The notes below the pieces were generated by a model. It did not search any database. It worked only from the letters and a program-made list of their open reading frames with translations, and was not told where the DNA came from. This document shows, piece by piece, positions 19,506-26,775 of a stretch of 64,000 nucleotides of DNA; within the stretch, counting starts at the first letter, position 1, and each line of letters begins with the position of its first letter. Source of the stretch: Chryseobacterium lathyri (GTDB lineage: Bacteria > Bacteroidota > Bacteroidia > Flavobacteriales > Weeksellaceae). The translations under genes were made by a program, and so were the position numbers. The stretch covers positions 62,001-126,000 of the forward strand of contig NZ_QNFY01000003.1 in the NCBI RefSeq assembly GCF_003290185.1. Reading direction: 5' to 3'.

Positions 19506-21938
19506 ATGCAGACAACCTATATTGAAACACAGCAAATTTCTTTCCAGGACTTTAAAAACCAGATACTTGAAGACTACAGGTTAGGAAAGATATCACGTGA
19601 GATGTCTTATCTTGGAAGAAGAGAAGTGCTAACAGGAAAAGCTAAATTCGGAATTTTTGGGGATGGTAAGGAGCTTCCTCAGCTGGCAATGGCGAAAGTT
19701 TTCAGAAATGGCGACTTCCGTTCAGGATATTACAGGGATCAGACTTTTGCATTGGCAGTACATGCTTTAACGGTTGAAAGTTTTTTCGCTCAGTTGTATG
19801 CAGATACAAGCGTTGAAAGAGAGCCGGCATCAGCTGGAAGACAGATGAACGGGCACTTTGCCACAAGAAGTTTAAATGAAGACGGAAGCTGGAAAGACCT
19901 TACGGCACAAAAAAATATCTCTTCCGATATTTCTCCTACAGCGGGACAGATGCCAAGGCTTTTAGGATTGGCCCAAGCTTCTAAAGTGTATAAAAGTGTA
20001 AAATTCGACGGTTCTGAGAAGTTTTCAAAAGGAGGAAATGAAATTGCTTTCGGTACTATTGGAGATGCTTCTACAGCAGAAGGACATTTCTGGGAAACAT
20101 TGAATGCAGCCTGTGCGCTTCAGGTTCCAATGATTGTTTCTATCTGGGACGACGGGTACGGAATTTCAGTTCCAACCAGAAACCAGAGAGCAAAAGCAGA
20201 TATTGCTGAAATGCTAAGCGGTTTTCAGAGAAAAGAAGGTGAAAACCAGGGTTGCGAGATCATTCAGGTAAAAGCATGGGATTATCCTTCACTATTGGAT
20301 GCTTATGCCAGAGCTGAACATTTTGCCAGAACAGAAAGTATTCCGGTTGTGGTTCATGTTATTGAGGTTACACAGCCTCAGGGGCACTCAACCTCAGGAT
20401 CTCATGAAAGATATAAAAATGAAGAACGTCTTTCCTGGGAGGCAGATTTTGACGGTATGGTGAAATTCAAAGAATGGATCCTGAATTATTCGATCGAAAT
20501 CGAAGGAAAAGAAGAAATTATTGCTTCAGCAGAAGAATTGGATGCGATAGATGAAGAAGCTAAGAAAATAGTAAAAGCAGGTCAGAAAAATGCCTGGGAT
20601 AATTACCAGAAAACCATTACAGATTTAGTTCAGTCTGTTCTTCCATTAGTAGAAAACCTTAAAGGTCAGAATGCTGAAATCGAAGGATATATTGCTCAGT
20701 TCAATAAATTGGTTTCCAAAGCTAAAAAAGATATTTTCCACCTGACAAGAAAAGCTTTACTGGCTACAAGAGGAACTAATTCTGCGGAAAGAACCCAATT
20801 GATGCAGAAGTACAATGAAGTTTTTGAAATAGAAAAAGATAACTATTCTTCCCACTTATATTCACAGTCTCAGTGGAAAGCTGAAAATGTGAAGGAGGTA
20901 AAGCCTGTTTTCTCAGAAAATTCTGAAGAAGTAGACGGAAGAGTCGTGGTAAGAAATAATTTTGATGAAATTTTCGAAAAATATCCTGAAACTTTAGTGT
21001 TTGGTGAAGATGCCGGAAATATCGGCGACGTGAACCAGGGATTAGAAGGAATGCAGGAAAAATACGGCGAAGTACGTGTAGCGGATACCGGAATCCGTGA
21101 AGCTACCATTCTTGGTCAGGGTATTGGTATGGCAATGAGAGGTCTGAGACCTATCGCTGAAATCCAGTATTTAGATTATATTTTATACTGTTTACAGGGA
21201 ATGAGTGATGACCTGGCGACGGTTCAGTACAGAACAAAAGGCGGTCAGAAAGCTCCGGTGATTATCAGAACAAGAGGTCACAGACTGGAAGGGGTTTGGC
21301 ATTCAGGTTCTCCGATGGCGGGAATTCTGAACCTTTCTAAAGGAATCCTGGTATTGGTACCGAGAAACTTAACGAAAGCGGCTGGTTTCTACAATACCAT
21401 GCTTCAAAGTGATGATCCTGCGGTGATCGTTGAATGTCTGAACGGATACCGATTAAAAGAAAAGCAGCCTGATAACTTAGGTGAATTCACTGTTCCTGTA
21501 GGGAAAATTGAAGTGACCAAAGAAGGAAAAGATGTTACATTGGTGACTTACGGTTCTACATGGAGAATTGTAATGGATGCAGCAGAACAATTGGAGAAAC
21601 TGGGAATCTCTGCGGAAGTTATTGACGTTCAGTCATTAATTCCATTTGATTTAACGAATGAAATTGCTGAAAGTGTGAAAAGAACCAACAGATTGGTCGT
21701 GATTGACGAAGATGTGGAAGGTGGTACTTCAGCATTTATTCTTCAACAGATTCTTGAAAAGCAGAAAGCATTCAGATATCTGGATTCAGATCCGTTGACA
21801 ATTGCAGCCAACGATCACAGACCTGCTTATGCAAGTGACGGAGATTATTTCAGCAAGCCATCTTCAGATGATATGGTAGAAAGAATCTACGCGATGTTCA
21901 ATGAAACAAATCCTCAGAAATATCCTGCGATATTTTAA
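19506..21938 (+). CDS. 2-oxoacid dehydrogenase E1, fused alpha and beta subunits
   Basis: 810-aa thiamine-diphosphate enzyme that decarboxylates a 2-oxoacid and acylates the E2 lipoyl domain. Residues 1-400 are the alpha half: GDASTAEGHFWETLNAA is the ThDP-binding motif, and the phosphorylation-loop-like region STSGSHERYK follows. Residues 470-810 are the beta half: VFGEDAGNIGDVNQGLEGMQ, RVADTGIREATILGQGIGMA and EIQYLDYILYCLQG. The fused arrangement is normal in Bacteroidota. The beta-type sequence suggests branched-chain or pyruvate substrates; which one cannot be decided here. E2 is not nearby, but lpdA (E3) lies at 37.5 kb. Confidence 0.9.
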   Translation: MQTTYIETQQISFQDFKNQILEDYRLGKISREMSYLGRREVLTGKAKFGIFGDGKELPQLAMAKVFRNGDFRSGYYRDQTFALAVHALTVESFFAQLYADTSVEREPASAGRQMNGHFATRSLNEDGSWKDLTAQKNISSDISPTAGQMPRLLGLAQASKVYKSVKFDGSEKFSKGGNEIAFGTIGDASTAEGHFWETLNAACALQVPMIVSIWDDGYGISVPTRNQRAKADIAEMLSGFQRKEGENQGCEIIQVKAWDYPSLLDAYARAEHFARTESIPVVVHVIEVTQPQGHSTSGSHERYKNEERLSWEADFDGMVKFKEWILNYSIEIEGKEEIIASAEELDAIDEEAKKIVKAGQKNAWDNYQKTITDLVQSVLPLVENLKGQNAEIEGYIAQFNKLVSKAKKDIFHLTRKALLATRGTNSAERTQLMQKYNEVFEIEKDNYSSHLYSQSQWKAENVKEVKPVFSENSEEVDGRVVVRNNFDEIFEKYPETLVFGEDAGNIGDVNQGLEGMQEKYGEVRVADTGIREATILGQGIGMAMRGLRPIAEIQYLDYILYCLQGMSDDLATVQYRTKGGQKAPVIIRTRGHRLEGVWHSGSPMAGILNLSKGILVLVPRNLTKAAGFYNTMLQSDDPAVIVECLNGYRLKEKQPDNLGEFTVPVGKIEVTKEGKDVTLVTYGSTWRIVMDAAEQLEKLGISAEVIDVQSLIPFDLTNEIAESVKRTNRLVVIDEDVEGGTSAFILQQILEKQKAFRYLDSDPLTIAANDHRPAYASDGDYFSKPSSDDMVERIYAMFNETNPQKYPAIF

Positions 21939-21960
21939 TTGGGATTTTAGATAAAATTAA

Positions 21961-21987
21961 GCCGCTTTCTTGGGAAGCGGTTTTTTT
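21961..21987 (+). terminator. Terminator after E1 dehydrogenase
   Basis: CCGCTT TCTTGGG AAGCGG stem followed by TTTTTTTATG. Confidence 0.85.
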
Positions 21988-22056
21988 ATGAAATAAATCT
22001 AAATGGATTGTCACAAATTTGTAAATTTAATTTAGAATATTGTATAATTACAATCG

Positions 22057-22683
22057 ATGAATGAGATTGAAATAGAGTTTTTAACTAGAAATAAAATTGA
22101 TTTTGATATTTGTGCTAATGTAAATGGAAGCAGAATGACCAAGTATGCAAAATTATGGATGGAAAATAATAATAAAAAATTTGCCTACAATGCATTTCCT
22201 TGCAATAAAAACTCAAGCCATACAATTAAAAATAGTAAAGGGCAGTGTGTTATGTGTAATTCTGCAAGAATTAGTTTTCAAATGAGAGAACATGAGGAAG
22301 GTTATATTTATATTGCAGGAACTTTATGGGGGAGAAAAATTAAAATTGGAGCGACAACTAATTATGAGAAAAGAGAAAAATATTTAAATGAAAATAAAGG
22401 ATATGGCTTTCATGCAGATTGGAAAATTTTAGCAGCCATTAAAGTTGACGAAATGGGGCTTAGGGAAAGACAAATTCAAATTAAACTTGAAAAATATCGT
22501 GAATATGGATTGAATTACTACCAAGGGAAAGAACTAAAAAAATCAAATGAAGCATTCAGGTGTAATTATGAAAAAGCTATAGATATTTTTCATGAATTAA
22601 GTAGAGAGCATAAATTTCATTTAAAGATTTTTGAAACAAATCTTAGTAAATATGATTTTTTAAATCTTGTAAAAGATGAATAA
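22057..22683 (+). CDS. GIY-YIG/T5orf172-like domain protein with Cys/His cluster
   Basis: 208-aa cytoplasmic protein. Residues 50-70 hold a possible zinc cluster (FPCNKNSSH then GQCVMCN). Residues about 80-140 read EGYIYIAGTLWGRKIKIGAT, then NYEKREKYLN and RERQIQIKLEKY. This fits the GIY-YIG superfamily branch seen in T5orf172/Mug113 proteins: the GYIYI strand, the KIG(A/x)T turn with following Arg, and a later Glu-containing helix. These domains are often in mobile elements or nuclease-like proteins. The gene is more AT-rich than its neighbours and has no partner, which suggests a recent arrival. Nuclease activity is inference. Confidence 0.6.
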   Translation: MNEIEIEFLTRNKIDFDICANVNGSRMTKYAKLWMENNNKKFAYNAFPCNKNSSHTIKNSKGQCVMCNSARISFQMREHEEGYIYIAGTLWGRKIKIGATTNYEKREKYLNENKGYGFHADWKILAAIKVDEMGLRERQIQIKLEKYREYGLNYYQGKELKKSNEAFRCNYEKAIDIFHELSREHKFHLKIFETNLSKYDFLNLVKDE

Positions 22684-22708
22684 ATATTATAAATTCTATG
22701 ATAATTAA

Positions 22709-23095
22709 TTAAACTTGAAGAGTTCCCTTTATTTTATTGTTAAGCACATTACAGTCCTTATCATACTGCACATCCTTATTATCAAATTTCGCTTCCCACT
22801 CTTCCAACAAATATAAAATCGGCAACAATGCCAATCCTTTTTCTGTCAATGAATATTCAACTCTCGGAGGCAGCTCTTTAAACTCTTCACGGATAACCAA
22901 TCCGTCACTTTCCATCTCTCTTAACTGGTCCGTAAGAACTTTTCTGGAAATCACATTAATTCGTACAGCTAGTTCCCCGAAACGTAGCTTACGGTCTTTA
23001 ATCACCAAAACAATGATCGGTTTCCACTTGCTTCCTAGCGCAGACATTGCTTTGCCTAGAGGACAGCTATATTTCATCAGTTCATTCTTTACCAT
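22709..23095 (-). CDS. HxlR-family transcriptional regulator
   Basis: 128-aa winged-helix regulator of the HxlR (DUF24) family. The opening YSCPLGKAMSALGSKWKPIIVLVI is typical, with the single Cys at residue 10 that in relatives senses quinones, diamide or hypochlorite. The wing and recognition region is RFGELAVRINVISRKVLTDQLREME, then YSLTEKGLALLPIL. It is divergent from an ene-reductase gene across 122 nt carrying repeated GTTAC motifs, so it probably represses both. Confidence 0.9.
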   Translation of the reverse strand: MVKNELMKYSCPLGKAMSALGSKWKPIIVLVIKDRKLRFGELAVRINVISRKVLTDQLREMESDGLVIREEFKELPPRVEYSLTEKGLALLPILYLLEEWEAKFDNKDVQYDKDCNVLNNKIKGTLQV

Positions 23096-23097
23096 GC

Positions 23098-23194
23098 GTT
23101 ACTTTTATGTTACTAATGTAAGTTACTGCGAAGTTACCACTATTTTTTTGATAAAAGATACAAAAACGAACTATTATTAGTTACTTTGTGTAAC
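23098..23194. promoter_or_regulatory. Operator array between hxlR-type gene and ene-reductase
   Basis: GTTAC occurs at 23098, 23109, 23122 and 23133 (spacings 11, 13, 11), with an opposed GTAA at 23118. GTTACTTTGTGTAAC at 23180-23194 is a perfect inverted repeat over TTACTTTG, a likely -7 box of the reductase. The motif is close in style to TACT-N-AGTA operators of characterised HxlR proteins. Binding is inferred. Confidence 0.6.
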
Positions 23195-23217
23195 AATTAT
23201 AAAATATCAATTTAAAA

Positions 23218-24279
23218 ATGAGCACAGAATCATTATTTAAACCGTTTGTTTACAAAAACCTGGAACTTAAAAACAGAATCGTAATGGCTCCTATGACCAG
23301 AGCCCAGTCTGATAATGGAGTTCCTACCCAAAATATCGCTGAGTATTACGCAAGAAGAGCTGCTTCAGAAGTTGGACTAATTCTTTCTGAAGGAACCGTG
23401 ATCAAAAGACCATCCTCAAAAAATATGCAGAACATCCCGGACTTTTACGGGGATGAAGCATTGGCAGGCTGGAAAAATGTGATCAATGCTGTTCATCAGA
23501 ATGGCGGAAAAATGGGACCCCAGATCTGGCATGTAGGAGATACAAGAATGTCTGAAGATTATCCGCTGGCTCCGATGGAAAAGGTATCTACGATGACTTT
23601 AGAAGATATTCAGGATACCATTGCACAGTTTGCTGCTTCTGCAAAATCTGCAAAAGATTTAGGTTTTGATGTCGTTGAGGTTCATGGAGCACATGGCTAT
23701 CTTATTGATCAGTTCTTTTGGGAAGTAACCAATACAAGAACCGATGAATATGGAGGTAAAACAATCAAAGAAAGAAACCGTTTTGCAGTAGATGTGATTA
23801 AAGCCATCAGAGCTGCAGTAGGAGAGGATTTTACTATTATTCTCCGTCTTTCACAATGGAAACAACAGGATTACAGCAGCAGATTGAGCAATAACCCAAC
23901 AGAAATGGAAGAATGGTTACTGCCATTAAAAGAAGCCGGAGTAGATATTTTCCATTGCTCACAACGTCGTTTCTGGGAACCGGAATTTGAAGGTTCAGAT
24001 TTAAATTTTGCAGGTTGGGCTAAAAAAATTACAGGACAGCCGACGATCACCGTAGGTTCTGTAGGACTGAAAGGAGATTTCATGAGTGCTTTCGCAGGGC
24101 AGGGAACTGAAAAAACTGACCTGACCGACCTGATCAGAAGACTGGATAATGAAGAATTTGATCTGGTTGCGGTAGGACGTGCACTTTTACAGGACCCTCA
24201 ATGGGTTCAGAAAATAAAAACCGGAAATACAGAAGAGCTTCTTGACTTTTCAGCAGAAAGCATGGCGAAATTGTATTAA
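23218..24279 (+). CDS. Old yellow enzyme family ene-reductase
   Basis: 353-aa FMN enzyme that reduces activated C=C bonds of enones, quinones or nitro compounds with NAD(P)H. The TIM barrel shows NRIVMAPMTRAQSDNGVPT (FMN-binding strand 1), EGTVIK, GPQIWHVGDTR, FDVVEVHGAHGYLIDQFFWE with NTRTDEYGG, and a late FDLVAVGRALLQDPQW. Divergent HxlR regulator and operator motifs indicate induction by electrophiles, as for YodB/CatR-type systems. Followed by a palindromic repeat and a bidirectional terminator. Confidence 0.92.
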   Translation: MSTESLFKPFVYKNLELKNRIVMAPMTRAQSDNGVPTQNIAEYYARRAASEVGLILSEGTVIKRPSSKNMQNIPDFYGDEALAGWKNVINAVHQNGGKMGPQIWHVGDTRMSEDYPLAPMEKVSTMTLEDIQDTIAQFAASAKSAKDLGFDVVEVHGAHGYLIDQFFWEVTNTRTDEYGGKTIKERNRFAVDVIKAIRAAVGEDFTIILRLSQWKQQDYSSRLSNNPTEMEEWLLPLKEAGVDIFHCSQRRFWEPEFEGSDLNFAGWAKKITGQPTITVGSVGLKGDFMSAFAGQGTEKTDLTDLIRRLDNEEFDLVAVGRALLQDPQWVQKIKTGNTEELLDFSAESMAKLY

Positions 24280-24285
24280 GATGGC

Positions 24286-24393
24286 AATAGTGAATGGTCA
24301 ATTTTGCTTCGCAAGTGAATAGAATTAACAGTTCACTTAATTTCAGCGAAAATAAAAATTGACAGCGAAGCGAATTCACTATTCACCATTCAC
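24286..24393. repeat. Palindromic repeat after ene-reductase gene
   Basis: AATAGTGAATGGTCAATTTTGCTTCGC at the left (24286-24312) is mirrored by GCGAAGCGAATTCACTATTCACCATTCAC (24365-24393). The segments are rearranged, so this looks like a decayed or compound dispersed palindrome. Confidence 0.55.
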
Positions 24394-24447
24394 AAATTAT
24401 ATTTTTCTTTATTTTTATATTAAATTTTTCACCTATTTATTTAAAGA

Positions 24448-24480
24448 AACCCGCTTTCAGAAATTCTGAAAGCGGGTTTT
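24448..24480. terminator. Bidirectional terminator
   Basis: AACCCGCTTTCAGAA and TTCTGAAAGCGGGTT form a 15-bp perfect stem with T-rich flanks. It lies between the converging ene-reductase and double-glycine peptide genes. Confidence 0.9.
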
Positions 24481-24488
24481 GATTGTTC

Positions 24489-24650
24489 TTAATCCGGGCA
24501 TTCCATAGTATCTGAAATACATTTCCAGTAAGATGGAAAACCATTTTTAGGAGGAATATAGCATGCTGTTGTTCCTGTAGGACAATCAGGTGCATTTCCA
24601 CCGTTAATTTTCTTTAAATCAGATTTTGTTAATTTTTTTAAATTTTTCAT
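24489..24650 (-). CDS. Double-glycine leader peptide (bacteriocin-like)
   Basis: 53-aa precursor. The leader MKNLKKLTKSDLKKINGG ends in Gly-Gly, as in peptides cut and exported by C39-peptidase ABC transporters. The 35-residue mature part is rich in Pro, Gly and Tyr and has four Cys (DC, AC, KC, EC contexts), enough for two disulfides, ending CPD. The ATG at 24650 was chosen because a longer in-frame extension covers the operator-like palindrome and the upstream terminator. Such bacteriocin-like peptides are common in Chryseobacterium. No dedicated transporter is in the window. Function (toxin or signal) is not shown. Confidence 0.75.
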   Translation of the reverse strand: MKNLKKLTKSDLKKINGGNAPDCPTGTTACYIPPKNGFPSYWKCISDTMECPD

Positions 24651-24679
24651 ATGGTAATAATTTGTTGGATAATAAAAAT

Positions 24680-24710
24680 ATACTATTTTCACTAAATAGC
24701 GAAATAGTAT
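24680..24710. promoter_or_regulatory. Inverted repeat upstream of the double-glycine peptide gene
   Basis: ATACTATTT (24680-24688) and AAATAGTAT (24702-24710) are perfect 9-bp arms separated by 13 bp, with another AAATAG between. On the minus strand a TATATTTT box (one mismatch from TAnnTTTG) starts in the proximal arm, so a protein bound here would overlap the promoter. Confidence 0.45.
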
Positions 24711-24730
24711 GTAAATAAATATTACCATCC

Positions 24731-24769
24731 ATAAAAAATAACCGCGCTCCAATATTTTGGAGCGCGGTT
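24731..24769 (-). terminator. Terminator after the C1 peptidase gene
   Basis: AACCGCGCTCCAA / TTGGAGCGCGGTT, 13-bp stem, with TATTTTTTAT following on the minus strand. Confidence 0.88.
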
Positions 24770-24824
24770 TTAACAGATTTAAATATCTAAAATTACCGTA
24801 GTGACCGGTAACAGTGATTGTTGA

Positions 24825-26027
24825 TTATAAACCGATGTTCTTTGTGGGCTTTAGCTGCTTAAGAATGCTTTTTGGAACGGCATTCTTGTGTACTAAGATA
24901 GCCGTTGATTTGTATTCTACATACGGTCTTGTTACATACAGATAACCCTCAAAATCATTGGTTACACCCCAGGAATTTTTAACCATATAATATTCCTTAC
25001 CCGTCTGATCTTTTGCCAATCCTACGATATGCATACCGTGGTCATCCGTTGTAGAAAGGTTATTAAGAGATTTCTGACGCATATCCTCTGTAATGGTTTT
25101 ATCTTTTTTAGGCTCAGTGAACAAAGTCTGCTTGTTTTCAGCAGTAATCTGGCTCAGATCCATGTCCGGAACGTAAGCCACTCCGTTTTTGTAGGAAAAA
25201 TAAGGTTCGGAAACATCCGTTGCCCATCCCACAGAATATCCTTTGTTCACGGCGTTATCAATAATAGCTGTAAGATCTTTCATCGGAACATTCCAGTCAG
25301 AATCATGGCTCCAGTTATCAGGAATCGGAACTACAAATTTTTGGTAATATGGATAATCCTTATAAGAAGAAATCTCGATATAATCTTCAGGGTTAATCCC
25401 TACAACTTCTTTAGCGAATGTTTTAGGAGTGTAATTTTTTCCTTCATACGTAAAGTTAGCCGGAACTTTTCCAAGGTATTCATCCAGAATGGCATCTACG
25501 GAATCCATCCAGTTATCTGTAAGCTGTGCTTTTGATCCTGCCTGAACAAGACTGTCTAAAACAGGTTTCAGCTTACCCTGCATTTCCTTAAAATTATTAA
25601 GGGTCTGCCCCGATTTTAGACCTGTATAAACATCCTGAGGAACAGCACCATATTTTTTGTACATGTTTACCACATCGTGCAGCTCACCACCGTCTCCCCA
25701 GCTGATCGCTCCGTTATTCAGTACATATAGTTTAGCTTTATCGTGGTAAGAATTTCTTGCTGTGAAAATTTCAGCAAGGTCTACAGGCTTTTTACCCATT
25801 CTCTGCATTTCGGATTCAAGAAAAGAATTTCCTGAGTAGCTCCAGCAGGTTCCTGATGAACCCTGATTCTTTACTGAAGTAGCTCCTACGTCTTTTAACG
25901 CTGTGAACTGAAAATTAGCATTTTGAGATTGATTGTTTTTTAATTTGTTGATCAAGTCATCTTGGGCAAACATCATACTTCCTGCAGACAAAACAAAAAG
26001 TAATGAGGCAATTTTGGTATTTTTCAT
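24825..26027 (-). CDS. C1 (papain-fold) cysteine peptidase, secreted, bleomycin-hydrolase-like
   Basis: 400-aa exported cysteine peptidase resembling C1B aminopeptidases. The signal peptide is MKNTKIASLLFVLSAGSMMFA-Q. The active-site region KNQGSSGTCWSYSGNSFLES (Cys about residue 61) is followed by the C1B-type insertion region. The catalytic His is in DDHGMHIVGLA (about 338) and the Asn in YYMVKNSWG (about 355). Cytoplasmic PepC/bleomycin hydrolases are about 450 aa and lack a signal, so this is a periplasmic relative. It lies upstream of a double-glycine peptide gene but is separated by a terminator, and the leader type calls for C39 rather than C1 peptidases. Confidence 0.88.
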   Translation of the reverse strand: MKNTKIASLLFVLSAGSMMFAQDDLINKLKNNQSQNANFQFTALKDVGATSVKNQGSSGTCWSYSGNSFLESEMQRMGKKPVDLAEIFTARNSYHDKAKLYVLNNGAISWGDGGELHDVVNMYKKYGAVPQDVYTGLKSGQTLNNFKEMQGKLKPVLDSLVQAGSKAQLTDNWMDSVDAILDEYLGKVPANFTYEGKNYTPKTFAKEVVGINPEDYIEISSYKDYPYYQKFVVPIPDNWSHDSDWNVPMKDLTAIIDNAVNKGYSVGWATDVSEPYFSYKNGVAYVPDMDLSQITAENKQTLFTEPKKDKTITEDMRQKSLNNLSTTDDHGMHIVGLAKDQTGKEYYMVKNSWGVTNDFEGYLYVTRPYVEYKSTAILVHKNAVPKSILKQLKPTKNIGL

Positions 26028-26245
26028 TACTATAAAAAGATTATTTTTATGAATAGTCGTTCATACTAAAGATTTGTTACAAAGGGAAAAGTTAAATTTG
26101 GAAGTGAAAATTTGAATAAAAAGTTGAAAGTAAATAATTAATTTGTCAATCAATTTATTAAGTATTTTGCTTTTATTAAAAAAAGATCTAAATGTTTCCA
26201 ACCCATTCAACAGTTTATGCATCTATTACAGTATAAAGCCTGACT

Positions 26246-26764
26246 ATGGAAAAAGAATTACTAATAGAATGCCAGCGTAACAGCCGGAGTGCCCAGCGGA
26301 AGATCTACGAGAAAATGGCGGGCAGGCTGTATTCAGTCTGCAGACGCTATCTGAAAAATGATGAAGATATTGAAGAAGTATTGGCCGATACTTTTTACAA
26401 AATATTCACCAAGATCACCCAGCTTCAGAATCTGGACACCTTTGAAGGATGGGCTAAAAAAATTGCAGTCAATGAATGCCTTCAGAAATTGAGAGCTACC
26501 AAAGCTCAATTCGTCTCTATGGATGACGGTTTTGCAGAAACATCCGGAACCTTATCAGAAAGCATTTCATTTGAGAAAGATATTCTGAGCCTGCTGAATT
26601 TTCTTCCCGAAGGCTGCAGAGCAATTTTCAATCTGTTTGCTATTGAGGGTTATCCCCATAAAGAAATTGCTTCCATGCTCTCGATAAGCGAAGGGACTTC
26701 TAAATCCCAGCTCAATTTTGCAAGGAAAAAACTACAGGAACTTTTAGTCAATCAGAACATTTAA
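26246..26764 (+). CDS. ECF-type RNA polymerase sigma factor
   Basis: 172-aa sigma-70 family factor with regions 2 and 4 only. Region 2 is about residues 10-75, with DEDIEEVLADTFYKIF and FEGWAKKIAVNECLQKLR. Region 4 is about 110-165, with LPEGCRAIFNLFAIEGYPHKEIASMLSISEGTSKSQL. The next gene starts 11 nt later and encodes a membrane-anchored vWA/TonB-plug protein whose N-terminal part resembles an anti-sigma factor, so the two probably form a signalling pair. Confidence 0.93.
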   Translation: MEKELLIECQRNSRSAQRKIYEKMAGRLYSVCRRYLKNDEDIEEVLADTFYKIFTKITQLQNLDTFEGWAKKIAVNECLQKLRATKAQFVSMDDGFAETSGTLSESISFEKDILSLLNFLPEGCRAIFNLFAIEGYPHKEIASMLSISEGTSKSQLNFARKKLQELLVNQNI

Positions 26765-26775
26765 ACTTTAGGAAA

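Noticed and set aside
25029..25535. 168-codon plus-strand frame opposite the C1 peptidase gene
   Set aside because: Antisense shadow of a gene with intact catalytic Cys, His and Asn; the translated product is low complexity.
24489..26027. C1 peptidase as processing enzyme of the double-glycine peptide
   Set aside because: Separated by a strong terminator, and double-glycine leaders are cut by C39 peptidases.
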